Below are positions 25,986-35,650 of a stretch of DNA of 64,000 nucleotides, one piece after another (position 1 is the stretch's first letter; the number at the start of each line of letters is the position of its first letter). The stretch spans positions 176,679 to 240,678 of the forward strand of contig NZ_JACSGR010000007.1 of assembly GCF_016025525.2 (NCBI RefSeq), read 5' to 3'. The translations under genes were made by a program, and so were the position numbers. Below the pieces are notes generated by a model. That model was given only the letters and a program-made list of their open reading frames with translations, was not told where the DNA came from and did no database searches. The DNA comes from Eikenella glucosivorans (GTDB lineage Bacteria > Pseudomonadota > Gammaproteobacteria > Burkholderiales > Neisseriaceae).

Positions 25986-26401
25986 TATTTACCCACCTGC
26001 CGAGACACAAAAGTTGTGCGAATAGGCAATTTTGCAGCAGCTAACGCAAATGCCTCCCTAGCCAAAACTTCTGATACTCCATCCATTTCATAGAGTACTT
26101 TACCAGGCTTAATTTCAGCTACATAATACTCAACAGATCCTTTCCCACCACCCATACGAACCTGAATCGGTTTTTCAGTAATAGGCTTATCAGGAAAAAC
26201 CCGAATCCAAATACGACCACCACGTTTGATATGACGAGTCATAGCACGGCGGGCTGCTTCAATCTGACGAGCTGTCAATCGACCACGCCCGATAGCCTTT
26301 AATCCAAAGTTACCAAAGCTTACATCATATCCATTGGTAGCAATACCTGTATTACGCCCTTTGTGCTGTTTACGGTATTTCATTCTAACCGGCTGTAGCA
26401 T
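25985..26401 (-). CDS. rplP: 50S ribosomal protein L16
   Basis: 138 residues: MLQPVRMKYRKQHKGRNTG, GRGRLTARQIEAARRAMTRHIKRGG and KGKGSVEYYVA-type GGKGSVEYYVAEIKPG. Essential for the peptidyl-transferase centre. Overlaps rpsC by 17 bases and rpmC by one. Confidence 0.97.
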   Translation of the reverse strand: MLQPVRMKYRKQHKGRNTGIATNGYDVSFGNFGLKAIGRGRLTARQIEAARRAMTRHIKRGGRIWIRVFPDKPITEKPIQVRMGGGKGSVEYYVAEIKPGKVLYEMDGVSEVLAREAFALAAAKLPIRTTFVSRQVGK

Positions 26402-27080
26402 GGCGACTACCTCCTTTTCTGCGTTTATGTTCCTGTTCGGAGTTTTCTGCTACTTGACCAGCCTCACCTTTATACACCCATACTTTCAATCCAATAACAC
26501 CATAAGTAGTATGGGCTTCACTGGTAGCGTAGTTTACTTCTGCACGCAAGGTATGCAATGGCACACGACCTTCACGATACCATTCACTACGCGCAATATC
26601 GGCACCATTCAACCGACCAGAAGTCATGATTTTAATACCTTTTGCCCCGGTTCGCATCGCATTCTGCATCGCACGTTTCATCGCTCGACGAAATTGCACT
26701 CGTTTTTCTAATTGCTGAGCGATCCCATCTGCAATAACTTGCGCATCTAATTCAGGCTTGCGGATTTCTTCAATGTTCACATGAACGGGAACACCCATCA
26801 AACCCTGCAAATCCCGCTTCAACATCTCTATGTCTTCCCCTTTCTTACCAATCACTACCCCTGGACGAGCAGTATGAATGGTAATTCGAGCAGACTTAGC
26901 TGGACGTTCAATAACAACACGACCCACCATGGCATTAGCCAAGTGCTTGCGTAGATATTCACGTACTTCGATATCCTGCTTCAAAACAGCAGAAAACTCT
27001 GTACTCTTAGCAAACCACTTAGATGACCAATCTTTATTAACAGCCAAGCGAAAGCCAGTTGGATTAATTTTTTGTCCCAT
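26385..27080 (-). CDS. rpsC: 30S ribosomal protein S3
   Basis: 231 residues: MGQKINPTGFRLAVNKDWSSKW, the KH domain RPGVVIGKKGEDIEMLKRDL, and GAKGIKIMTSGRLNGADIARSEWYREGRVPLHTLRA. S3 lines the mRNA entry and has helicase-assisting function. Normal length. Confidence 0.98.
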   Translation of the reverse strand: MGQKINPTGFRLAVNKDWSSKWFAKSTEFSAVLKQDIEVREYLRKHLANAMVGRVVIERPAKSARITIHTARPGVVIGKKGEDIEMLKRDLQGLMGVPVHVNIEEIRKPELDAQVIADGIAQQLEKRVQFRRAMKRAMQNAMRTGAKGIKIMTSGRLNGADIARSEWYREGRVPLHTLRAEVNYATSEAHTTYGVIGLKVWVYKGEAGQVAENSEQEHKRRKGGSRHATAG

Positions 27081-27089
27081 AGCTTTTCC

Positions 27090-27419
27090 TTAGTTTCCTA
27101 CCGTCACATTAATATGACATGTTTGTTTCTCAATACGATTACCACGACCTTTTGCTCTTGCACGGAATCGCTTTAGGCTAGGCCCTTTATCTACAAAGAT
27201 AGCCTTTACTTTCAGCTCATCAATGTCAGCGCCTTCATTATGTTCAGCATTCGCAATAGCTGACTCCAATACCTTTTTGATTAATTCAGCGCCTTTTTTA
27301 GCACTGAAAGTTAAGATATTTAAAGCCTGCTCTACATCTTTACCGCGAACCAGATCTGCCACCAGTCGTGCTTTCTGAGCAGAAATACGGGCATTTTTAT
27401 GTTGTGCAGATACTCTCAT
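27090..27419 (-). CDS. rplV: 50S ribosomal protein L22
   Basis: 109 residues: MRVSAQHKNARISAQKARLVADLVRGK and SLKRFRARAKGRGNRIEKQTCHI, the latter being the beta-hairpin end that reaches the exit tunnel constriction, where some macrolide-resistance changes map. No such change is evident. Confidence 0.97.
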   Translation of the reverse strand: MRVSAQHKNARISAQKARLVADLVRGKDVEQALNILTFSAKKGAELIKKVLESAIANAEHNEGADIDELKVKAIFVDKGPSLKRFRARAKGRGNRIEKQTCHINVTVGN

Positions 27420-27427
27420 ATTTCACC

Positions 27428-27703
27428 TTATTTCTGAGCCTTTTTATCAGCCAAATGTCCCTTAAAAGTACGCGTCAGTGCAAACTCACCCAGTTTATGA
27501 CCCACCATGTTATCACTGATAAATACAGGAACATGCGTACGGCCATTATGTACTGCAATAGTCAACCCAATAAAATCTGGCAAGATTGTAGAACGACGAG
27601 ACCACGTTTTAATTGGTCGTTTGTCATTGCTCGAACGGGCAGCATCAACTTTTTTGAGCAAGTGCAGGTCTACATATGGGCCTTTTTTCAATGAACGAGC
27701 CAT
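27428..27703 (-). CDS. rpsS: 30S ribosomal protein S19
   Basis: 91 residues: MARSLKKGPYVDLHLLKKV, KTWSRRSTILPDFIGLTIAVHNGRTHVPVFIS and GHKLGEFALTRTFKGH. It binds S13 at the head of the 30S subunit. Five bases separate it from the rplB stop. Confidence 0.97.
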   Translation of the reverse strand: MARSLKKGPYVDLHLLKKVDAARSSNDKRPIKTWSRRSTILPDFIGLTIAVHNGRTHVPVFISDNMVGHKLGEFALTRTFKGHLADKKAQK

Positions 27704-27708
27704 ATTAA

Positions 27709-28542
27709 TTAACCTTTATTTGAATAGCGACGACGGACAATCATATTATCCGTACGCTTGTTATTACGAGTTCGGTAACCTTTAGCAGGAGTACCCCACG
27801 GACTAACAGGTTCACGAGCTTCACCAGTACGACCTTCACCACCACCATGCGGGTGATCAACTGGATTCATAACCACGCCACGAACTGTCGGGCGGATACC
27901 ACGCCAACGGTTAGCACCAGCCTTACCAATTTTTTTCAGGCTCTGCTCTTCATTACCAACTTCACCGATAGTAGCTCGGCAATCGATATGGATTTTACGC
28001 ACTTCACCAGAACGCAAGCGCACTTGTGCATAGATCCCTTCTTTAGCCAACAACACAGCTGAAGCACCCGCAGAACGCGCAATCTGCGCACCCTTACCTG
28101 GTTTCATTTCAATACAATGAACCGTTGTGCCTACAGGGATATTACGGATAGGCAATGCATTACCAGCTTTAATCGGAGCCTCCGAACCGGAAACCAAGAC
28201 TGCCCCTACCTGCACATTGCGAGGAGCAATAATATAGCGACGCTCACCATCAGCATAGCAAAGCAATGCAATGAAAGCAGTCCTATTCGGATCATACTCG
28301 ACTCGCTCAATCTTGGCAGGAACACCATCCTTGTCACGTTTAAAGTCTACAATACGATAATGATGCTTATGACCACCACCCTTATGACGAGTAGTGATGT
28401 GCCCATTATTATTACGGCCAGCAATAGAATTTTTCTTTTCTAGCAAGGGCGCATAAGGCGCACCCTTATGCAGACCTTCTGCAACAACGCGCACCATACC
28501 GCGGCGACCTGCAGAAGTCGGCTTCATTTTTACAATAGCCAT
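27709..28542 (-). CDS. rplB: 50S ribosomal protein L2
   Basis: 277 residues: GRNNNGHITTRHKGGGHKHHYR, GKAGANRWRGIRPTVRGVVMNPVDHPHGGGEGRT (two parts) and PVSPWGTPAKGYRTRNNK. The His in the HPHGGGEG loop is near the peptidyl-transferase centre. Full length. Confidence 0.98.
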   Translation of the reverse strand: MAIVKMKPTSAGRRGMVRVVAEGLHKGAPYAPLLEKKNSIAGRNNNGHITTRHKGGGHKHHYRIVDFKRDKDGVPAKIERVEYDPNRTAFIALLCYADGERRYIIAPRNVQVGAVLVSGSEAPIKAGNALPIRNIPVGTTVHCIEMKPGKGAQIARSAGASAVLLAKEGIYAQVRLRSGEVRKIHIDCRATIGEVGNEEQSLKKIGKAGANRWRGIRPTVRGVVMNPVDHPHGGGEGRTGEAREPVSPWGTPAKGYRTRNNKRTDNMIVRRRYSNKG

Positions 28543-28547
28543 AGTAT

Positions 28548-28868
28548 TTATTCCTTATCTGCAGCTGCTGCAACGGCTTCTAAATCCAGCTCCTGTCCGG
28601 CAGCCAAGCCAACATAAGCCTTCTTAACGTTACTGCGCCGACCCAAAGAGCGGCCAAAACGTTTTACCTTGCCTTTGATTGCAACAGTGGTTACAGAGGC
28701 TACCTGAACACCAAACAACAACTCTACAGCTGCTTTAATTTCAGCTTTAGTAGCATCAGGCAGTACCTTAAAAGTCATCTGATTACGTTTTTCGGCCAGC
28801 AGATTGCTCTTCTCAGAAACAACAGGAGCCAAAATTACTTTCATCAAGCGTTGTTGATTCATACCCAT
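28548..28868 (-). CDS. rplW: 50S ribosomal protein L23
   Basis: 106 residues: MGMNQQRLMKVILAPVVSEKS matches the Neisseria N-terminus, so 28868 is kept as the start although it overlaps the rplD end by ten bases. It docks trigger factor and SRP at the tunnel exit. A DUS is read in frame as GVQVASVT, one of only two DUS in the S10-alpha block. Confidence 0.95.
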   Translation of the reverse strand: MGMNQQRLMKVILAPVVSEKSNLLAEKRNQMTFKVLPDATKAEIKAAVELLFGVQVASVTTVAIKGKVKRFGRSLGRRSNVKKAYVGLAAGQELDLEAVAAAADKE

Positions 28869-29479
28869 TGCTCCTCAAGTTGCGCAACTGCTTCCTTGGT
28901 AACCACTACCTTTTTGTAACGCAGCAAGCTGTACGGATCGATCTGTTGAGCTTCCAAAACCAACACATTCGGCAGGTTACGAGAAGACAAATACACGTTC
29001 TCATCCAATTGCTTGGTCACAAACAAAACCTGATCCATCCCCAAATTCTTTACTTGTTCAGCAAAAGCTTTGGTTTTCGGAGTAGCAGCAGACAATTCCT
29101 CAATAACGTACAATCGTTCATCACGAACCAGCTGGGACAGAATAGTCGCCATGCCTGCCCGATACATTTTACGATTCACCTTCTGAGTAAAATTTTCATC
29201 CGGTTTATTCGGGAATATACGACCACCCCCTCTCCACAGCGGAGAGGAAGTCATACCAGCACGCGCACGCCCAGTACCTTTTTGATGCCAAGGCTTTTTG
29301 GTAGAGTGCTTCACTTCCGCACGAGTCAACTGAGCACGATTACCAGAGCGAGCATTTGCCAAAAACGCAGTTACCAACTGATGCACCAATGCTTCATTGT
29401 ACTCGCGTGCGAACAGCGCATCGGAAACAGCAAGGCTACCTGAAACTTGGCCTTTACTATCAATTACTTTTAATTCCAT
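28859..29479 (-). CDS. rplD: 50S ribosomal protein L4
   Basis: 206 residues with KKPWHQKGTGRARAGMTSSPLWRGGGRIFPN (over two parts), the extended loop that reaches the tunnel. In gammaproteobacteria L4 also represses its own operon. A DUS is encoded as QVSGSLAVSD near the N-terminus. The start overlaps the rplC stop by one base (TAATG). Confidence 0.96.
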   Translation of the reverse strand: MELKVIDSKGQVSGSLAVSDALFAREYNEALVHQLVTAFLANARSGNRAQLTRAEVKHSTKKPWHQKGTGRARAGMTSSPLWRGGGRIFPNKPDENFTQKVNRKMYRAGMATILSQLVRDERLYVIEELSAATPKTKAFAEQVKNLGMDQVLFVTKQLDENVYLSSRNLPNVLVLEAQQIDPYSLLRYKKVVVTKEAVAQLEEQWV

Positions 29480-30123
29480 TATGCACCTACTTTCACGCTC
29501 GGGCGCACAACCACATTACCATTGGCAGCACCAGGCACGGCACCCTTGACCAACAGCAGATTGCGCCCTGCATCCACACGAACCACTTCCAAGCACTGCA
29601 CGGTTGAAGTGGTATTACCATACTGACCGGCCATGCGCTTACCAGGGAATACGCGACCCGGATCCTGGTTCATACCAATAGAACCCGGAACACGGTGAGA
29701 ACGAGAGTTACCGTGAGAAGCACGTTGCGAACCAAAATTATGGCGCTTGATGGTACCAGCAAAACCTTTACCCTTAGAGGTGCCAGTTACATCTACCAAC
29801 TGACCAGCCTCGAAAATAGCAACAGTTACTTCATCGCCAACTTTCAATTCGGCCAATTTTTCTTCAGACAAAGCAAATTCATGCAAACCACGGCCTGCTT
29901 CAACACCTGCTTTCGCATAATGTCCTGCATCAGCCTTATTTACATGGCTAGCTTTTTTCTGACCAAAGGTAACCTGAACGGCAGTATAGCCGTCGGTATC
30001 TTTGGATTTCACCTGAGTGACGCGGTTAGGAGACATTTCCAGCACAGTTACCGGCACGGAAACACCTTGCTCAGTAAACACGCGAGTCATCCCCACCTTG
30101 CGCCCAACCAGACCTAAAGTCAT
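29479..30123 (-). CDS. rplC: 50S ribosomal protein L3
   Basis: 214 residues: MTLGLVGRKVGMTRVFTEQG, GTSKGKGFAGTIKRHNFGSQRASHGNS (two parts) and PGRVFPGKRMAGQYGN. First gene of the S10 operon here, because rpsJ is separated by a 337-base gap with its own terminator. Preceded by AAGGAAAAATC as ribosome site. Confidence 0.97.
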   Translation of the reverse strand: MTLGLVGRKVGMTRVFTEQGVSVPVTVLEMSPNRVTQVKSKDTDGYTAVQVTFGQKKASHVNKADAGHYAKAGVEAGRGLHEFALSEEKLAELKVGDEVTVAIFEAGQLVDVTGTSKGKGFAGTIKRHNFGSQRASHGNSRSHRVPGSIGMNQDPGRVFPGKRMAGQYGNTTSTVQCLEVVRVDAGRNLLLVKGAVPGAANGNVVVRPSVKVGA

Positions 30124-30185
30124 GATTTTTCCTTATATAACAAGGGACCAGCTACGATTGGCCAGTCATTGGACAAAAACAAAAA

Positions 30186-30204
30186 CTCGGCTTAAAAAGC
30201 CAAG
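30186..30204 (-). promoter_or_regulatory. hairpin with U-tract at the start of the S10 leader
   Basis: Leftward CTTGGCTT-TTT-AAGCCGAG forms an eight-base stem (one G-U pair), followed by TTTTTGTTTTTG. It sits almost at the predicted transcription start, so it could be an early attenuator or a 5' stabilising hairpin. In E. coli the S10 leader is attenuated by L4; whether that applies here is unknown. Confidence 0.45.
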
Positions 30205-30210
30205 ATGCGC

Positions 30211-30240
30211 ACTATACTATATTTTCACCAATCTTTTCAA
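30211..30240 (-). promoter_or_regulatory. sigma-70 promoter of rplC and downstream genes
   Basis: Leftward: -35 TTGAAA (30235-30240), 18-base spacer, -10 TATAGT (30211-30216). A second TATAGT-like register overlaps five bases upstream. Predicted start near 30204. Confidence 0.7.
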
Positions 30241-30412
30241 GAAGAACTTCCATTTTCTTTCTATCCCGCCCATTTCGTAGCACATCTAGCCACACCGAAT
30301 CTCATCTAGCCTATAACCACCTTGTTATCGTTTTTCAGGTAGCCTTTTACCCTTCTGCGCCACCACCAGGCTACCTGAAAATCCTTTCTCAAACATTCTG
30401 ACCACGTACAAT

Positions 30413-30444
30413 AAAAAACCGGACAGTTCATCCTGTCCGGTTTT
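30413..30444 (-). terminator. terminator after rpsJ (end of str operon)
   Basis: CCGGACAG (30419-30426) and CTGTCCGG (30433-30440) pair, extended by AAAA/TTTT to 12 bases, with a six-base loop. Leftward it is followed by TTTTTT. It lies 17 bases past the rpsJ stop: a textbook intrinsic terminator. Confidence 0.9.
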
Positions 30445-30460
30445 AATCTGCAAGCAACGG

Positions 30461-30772
30461 CTACTGTACTTTGATTTCCACATCCACACCAGCCGGCAAA
30501 TCCAGCTTCATCAGTGCATCAGTAGTCTTGTCAGTCCAATCTACGATATCCATCAGGCGCAGATGGGTACGAATCTCCAACTGTTCACGGGAAGTCTTAT
30601 TCACGTGCGGAGAGCGGAGAATGTTGAAACGCTCGATTTTAGTCGGCAACGGAATCGGGCCTTTTACTACGGCGCCGGTACGCTTGGCAGTCTCAACAAT
30701 TTCCTGAGCCGAACGATCGATCAGGCTGTAATCGTAAGCTTTCAGGCGGATACGGATTTTTTGGTTTGCCAT
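30461..30772 (-). CDS. rpsJ: 30S ribosomal protein S10 (NusE)
   Basis: 103 residues: MANQKIRIRLKAYDYSLIDRSAQEIVETAKRTGA (two parts) and RSPHVNKTSREQLEIRTHLRL. Besides its ribosomal role, S10 is NusE in antitermination. Here it is 17 bases after tuf and ends at a strong terminator, so it belongs to the str transcript rather than to the S10 operon. Confidence 0.98.
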   Translation of the reverse strand: MANQKIRIRLKAYDYSLIDRSAQEIVETAKRTGAVVKGPIPLPTKIERFNILRSPHVNKTSREQLEIRTHLRLMDIVDWTDKTTDALMKLDLPAGVDVEIKVQ

Positions 30773-30789
30773 TTATTCGTTATCCTTAC

Positions 30790-31974
<1,185 letters not shown>

Positions 31975-32017
31975 GAGCTAATTCCTTTTCATATAAAAGA
32001 TCGATTAAAAGAACAAA

Positions 32018-32098
32018 AGGCTACCTGAAAATCCCCAGTCAAAACCTGAAATAGTTTTCAGGTAGCCTGTAGAAGGCTGCCCGCTCCAATGGACAGCC
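32018..32098 (-). terminator. hairpin and DUS pair between fusA and tuf
   Basis: Just past fusA, GGCTGCCC (32075-32082) pairs with GGACAGCC (32091-32098), with one G-U pair. An inverted DUS pair follows (32057-32068 with 32018-32029). These may attenuate read-through from fusA into tuf or stabilise mRNA ends; no separate tuf promoter was found. Confidence 0.5.
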
Positions 32099-32110
32099 AA
32101 GCTTGCAAAG

Positions 32111-34216
32111 TTAGCCTTTGCGGTCTGCTACTACTTTTTCTGCCACGTGAGCCGGGGCTTCTGCGTATTTCTTGAATTCCATGGTGTAGGTGGCACGGCC
32201 TTGAGTGGCGGAACGCAGGTCGGTTGAATAACCGAACATTTCGGCCAGCGGCACTTCAGCACGGACTTTCTTGCCGCCGATGCCGTCGTCATCCATACCC
32301 AGCACGATGCCGCGGCGGCGGTTCAGGTCGCCCATCACGTCGCCCATGTAATCTTCCGGCGTTTCCACTTCTACCGCCATAATCGGTTCCAGCAGAACAG
32401 GAGAGGCCTTGCGCATACCGTCTTTGAACGCCATGGAAGCGGCCAATTCAAACGCGATTTGCGAAGAGTCCACATCATGGTAAGAACCGAAGGTCAGGCG
32501 CACGCGCACGTCCACCACCGGATAACCGGCCACAATACCGTTTTGCAGCGTATCGCGGATACCTTTGTCCACAGACGGAATGAACTCGCGCGGAATCACG
32601 CCGCCTTTGATTTCGTCGATAAATTCGTAGCCGGCACCACCCGGTTCCATCGGCTCCATTTTGATCACAACGTGACCGTACTGACCTTTACCGCCGGACT
32701 GTTTAACGTGTTTGGCTTCGGACTCGACTTCTTTGCGGATGGTTTCGCGATAGGCTACTTGCGGCGCGCCCACATTGGCTTCAACACCGAATTCACGTTT
32801 CATGCGGTCAACGATGATTTCCAGGTGCAGTTCCCCCATGCCGGAAATAATGGTTTGGCCGGATTCTTCGTCGGTACGCACGCGGAAAGAGGGGTCTTCC
32901 TTAGCCAAGCGGTTCAGGGCAATACCCATTTTCTCTTGGTCGGCCTTGGTTTTCGGCTCAACAGCCACGTGGATTACCGGCTCGGGGAATTCCATGCGCT
33001 CCAGAATAATCGGTGCATCTTCGGCAGCCAGCGTTTCACCGGTAGTCACATCTTTCAAACCGATGGCGGCGGCGATATCGCCTGCGCGCACTTCATCGAT
33101 TTCGTCGCGGTCGTTGGCAGTCATCTGTACCAAGCGGCCGATGCGTTCACGGGTACCTTTAACGGAGTTCACCACGCTGTCGCCGGATTTCAGCACGCCA
33201 GAGTAAACACGGATAAAGGTCAGCTGGCCGACGTATTTATCGTTCATCAGTTTGAACGCCAAAGCGGAGAATTTAGCATCGTCGCTGGCTTCGCGGTGCT
33301 CCGGCTCATCGGTATTCGGGTTCACGCCCTGTACCGGCGGGATGTCGGTCGGGGACGGCAAAAACTCTACCACGGCATCCAGCATGCGCTGCACGCCTTT
33401 ATTCTTAAATGCAGAACCGCACAATACCGGCTGGATTTCACCGGCCAAAGTACGTTGACGCAGTGCACCAACGATTTCCTCCTCGGTCAACTCTTCGCCG
33501 CCCAAGTATTTGTCCATCAGCTCCTCATTGGCTTCAGCTGCGGCTTCAATCATGTTCTGACGCCATTCTTCGGCAGTTGCCACCAAATCGGCCGGAATAT
33601 CGCCGTATTCGAAAGTCACACCTTTGTCGGCTTCGTTCCAAATAATGGCTTTCATCTTCAGCAGATCCACCACGCCTTCGAAATTATCTTCGGCACCCAC
33701 CGGCACCACTACCGGCACCGGATTGGCGCGCAGACGGGTCTTCATCTGATCAACCACGCGGAAGAAGTTGGCGCCTTGGCGGTCCATTTTGTTTACGAAG
33801 GCCAAACGCGGCACTTTGTATTTGTTTGCCTGGCGCCATACGGTTTCGGATTGAGGCTGCACACCGCCAACTGCGCAGTACACCATCACACCGCCGTCCA
33901 ACACGCGCATGGAACGCTCCACCTCAACAGTGAAATCCACGTGTCCGGGAGTGTCGATAATATTGAAACGATGCTCTTTAAACTGACCACCCATACCTTT
34001 CCAGTAGGCGGTTACGGCAGCAGAAGTAATGGTAATACCGCGCTCCTGTTCCTGCTCCATCCAGTCGGTGGTGGCCGCACCGTCGTGCACCTCACCGATT
34101 TTGTGAGTCAGGCCGGTGTAGAACAGAATACGTTCGGTAGTAGTGGTTTTGCCCGCATCAATGTGGGCGGAAATACCGATATTACGGTACAAACTAATCG
34201 GGGTTTTACGAGCCAT
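32111..34216 (-). CDS. fusA: translation elongation factor G
   Basis: 701 residues: IGISAHIDAGKTTTTERILFYTG (over two parts, G1), DTPGHVDFTVEVERSMRVLDG, VNKMDRQGANF (G4), and C-terminal domains IV-V (GGKGQYGHVVIKMEP). Catalyses ribosomal translocation. Normal order rpsG-fusA-tuf with an 18-base gap to rpsG. Confidence 0.98.
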   Translation of the reverse strand: MARKTPISLYRNIGISAHIDAGKTTTTERILFYTGLTHKIGEVHDGAATTDWMEQEQERGITITSAAVTAYWKGMGGQFKEHRFNIIDTPGHVDFTVEVERSMRVLDGGVMVYCAVGGVQPQSETVWRQANKYKVPRLAFVNKMDRQGANFFRVVDQMKTRLRANPVPVVVPVGAEDNFEGVVDLLKMKAIIWNEADKGVTFEYGDIPADLVATAEEWRQNMIEAAAEANEELMDKYLGGEELTEEEIVGALRQRTLAGEIQPVLCGSAFKNKGVQRMLDAVVEFLPSPTDIPPVQGVNPNTDEPEHREASDDAKFSALAFKLMNDKYVGQLTFIRVYSGVLKSGDSVVNSVKGTRERIGRLVQMTANDRDEIDEVRAGDIAAAIGLKDVTTGETLAAEDAPIILERMEFPEPVIHVAVEPKTKADQEKMGIALNRLAKEDPSFRVRTDEESGQTIISGMGELHLEIIVDRMKREFGVEANVGAPQVAYRETIRKEVESEAKHVKQSGGKGQYGHVVIKMEPMEPGGAGYEFIDEIKGGVIPREFIPSVDKGIRDTLQNGIVAGYPVVDVRVRLTFGSYHDVDSSQIAFELAASMAFKDGMRKASPVLLEPIMAVEVETPEDYMGDVMGDLNRRRGIVLGMDDDGIGGKKVRAEVPLAEMFGYSTDLRSATQGRATYTMEFKKYAEAPAHVAEKVVADRKG

Positions 34217-34234
34217 TTTGGTCGCCTTTCAAAA

Positions 34235-34708
34235 TTAGAAGCGGAAGTGAGAGAAGGCTTTGTTGGCTTCGGCCATGCGGTGCACTTCTTCACGTTTCTT
34301 CAACGCGCCGCCGCGGCCTTCGGCCGCATCCATCAGCTCACCGGCCAAACGCAAGTCCATGGACTTTTCACCACGCTTGCGGGCCGCATCGCGTACCCAG
34401 CGCATCGCCAGCGCCAAACGGCGGGAAGGACGAACCTCAACAGGAACCTGGTAGTTGGCACCACCAACACGGCGGCTTTTCACTTCCACGATCGGTTTGG
34501 CATTATCGATGGCTTCGTTAAACACCTCGATGGCTTCTTTGCCCTGCACTTTTTTGGCAATTTGCTCCAACGCACCATACACGATGCGCTCGGCAACGGA
34601 TTTCTTACCGTCCACCATCAAAACGTTCATAAACTTGGTCAGTTCAACGCTACCGAACTTCGGATCCGGCAATACGTCGCGCTTGGGGACTTCTCTACGT
34701 CTTGGCAT
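34235..34708 (-). CDS. rpsG: 30S ribosomal protein S7
   Basis: 157 residues from MPRRREVPKRDVLPDPKFGS; the frame extends 21 codons upstream but the family start and spacing favour 34708. YQVPVEVRPSRRLALAMRWV is diagnostic. S7 nucleates the 30S head and in E. coli represses the str operon. Confidence 0.97.
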   Translation of the reverse strand: MPRRREVPKRDVLPDPKFGSVELTKFMNVLMVDGKKSVAERIVYGALEQIAKKVQGKEAIEVFNEAIDNAKPIVEVKSRRVGGANYQVPVEVRPSRRLALAMRWVRDAARKRGEKSMDLRLAGELMDAAEGRGGALKKREEVHRMAEANKAFSHFRF

Positions 34709-34822
34709 TTCAATTTCCTTTAATCTATTCAGCTGGGATTCACTCCCGCGAATGCCCATAGGAGCATTCACTTACTCGGCCGTTATATCAATAAGAGCGG
34801 CCGACGTGCCTGTATTAAAAAA

Positions 34823-35194
34823 TTATTTCGGGCGTTTGGCACCGTATTTAGAACGGGCCTGTTTACGGTCTTTCACGCCGGCGGTATCCAGAGAACCACG
34901 AACAGTGTGATAACGCACACCCGGCAAGTCTTTCACACGGCCGCCGCGAATCAGCACCACGCTGTGTTCTTGCAGGTTGTGGCCTTCGCCGCCGATGTAT
35001 GAAATCACCTCGAAGCCGTTGGTCAGGCGCACTTTGCACACTTTACGCAAAGCGGAGTTCGGTTTTTTCGGGGTGGTGGTGTACACACGGGTGCACACGC
35101 CGCGTTTCTGCGGGCAGGCTTCCAGTGCGGGCACCTTGTTTACGTACTCGGGCTTTTTGCGGCCCTTGCGTACTAACTGGTTAATAGTTGGCAT
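34823..35194 (-). CDS. rpsL: 30S ribosomal protein S12
   Basis: 123 residues from MPTINQLVRKGRKKPEYVNKVPALEA. TTPKKPNSALRKVCKVRLTNG contains Lys at the position that changes in streptomycin-resistant strains (wild-type KPNS), and GRVKDLPGVRYHTVRG is also unaltered. First gene of the str operon, about 50 bases after the predicted transcription start. Confidence 0.98.
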   Translation of the reverse strand: MPTINQLVRKGRKKPEYVNKVPALEACPQKRGVCTRVYTTTPKKPNSALRKVCKVRLTNGFEVISYIGGEGHNLQEHSVVLIRGGRVKDLPGVRYHTVRGSLDTAGVKDRKQARSKYGAKRPK

Positions 35195-35249
35195 ATTTTC
35201 TCGTCCTGTTGAGTTAAATATTTGCCGACACCATGCCGGCAAGAGCGGA

Positions 35250-35279
35250 ATTATAGTTCTTTTGCAAGCGGCGGGTCAA
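35250..35279 (-). promoter_or_regulatory. sigma-70 promoter of the str operon
   Basis: Leftward: -35 TTGACC (35274-35279), 18-base spacer, perfect -10 TATAAT (35250-35255). Predicted start near 35243. Shares TATAATTCCGCTCT with the spc promoter. Confidence 0.8.
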
Positions 35280-35650
35280 TGGCGGCGGCGGAATATACCT
35301 TAGCTTTTCGTGGTTTACAGGCGGGATTGTTGCTTTATGCGCAGCACCGGGCTGCTTGGCCGGCTTGGCGAATAACGCTGTTTGGTGCGGAGAAGCAGTC
35401 TGCCGTATCCCATATCCGCACACGCTTGAGGCTACCTGAAAAATATAGCGCAATACGGCGGCGTTACTGCGGAGTGAAATTTTTCAGGTAGCCTCTGGCA
35501 AACCATGAAGCGGGGCAACAAAAGAAAAAGGCTACCTGAAAATTGCTGAATACAGTTTTTCAGGTAGCCTTCATACAGCCATATATCAAGCATCCGCTTT
35601 TGCTTTGCCGAAACCCGGCGGCTGGCGGCAAGCGCGGCTTCGGCTCAGCC
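35280..35650. other. rest of the gap upstream of rpsL, with two DUS pairs
   Basis: No gene. Two inverted DUS pairs (35429-35440 with 35483-35494; 35529-35540 with 35559-35570) fill the half nearest the DUF853 gene and probably terminate that gene's transcripts or rightward transcription. 35280-35420 shows nothing I can assign. Confidence 0.6.

Larger units (their letters stand above)
30124..30460. other. 337-base gap between rpsJ and rplC
   Basis: No gene. From right to left it contains the rpsJ terminator (30413-30444), an inverted DUS pair (about 30333-30380), a promoter (30211-30240) and a leader of about 80 bases starting with a hairpin. It therefore splits rpsJ from the rest of the S10 operon. 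Confidence 0.75.

Noticed and set aside
32459..34723. 754-codon open frame on the + strand opposite fusA and rpsG
   Set aside because: It is the complement of two certain genes; its translation is His/Phe-rich low-complexity text without domains, as expected from antisense frames of biased codons.
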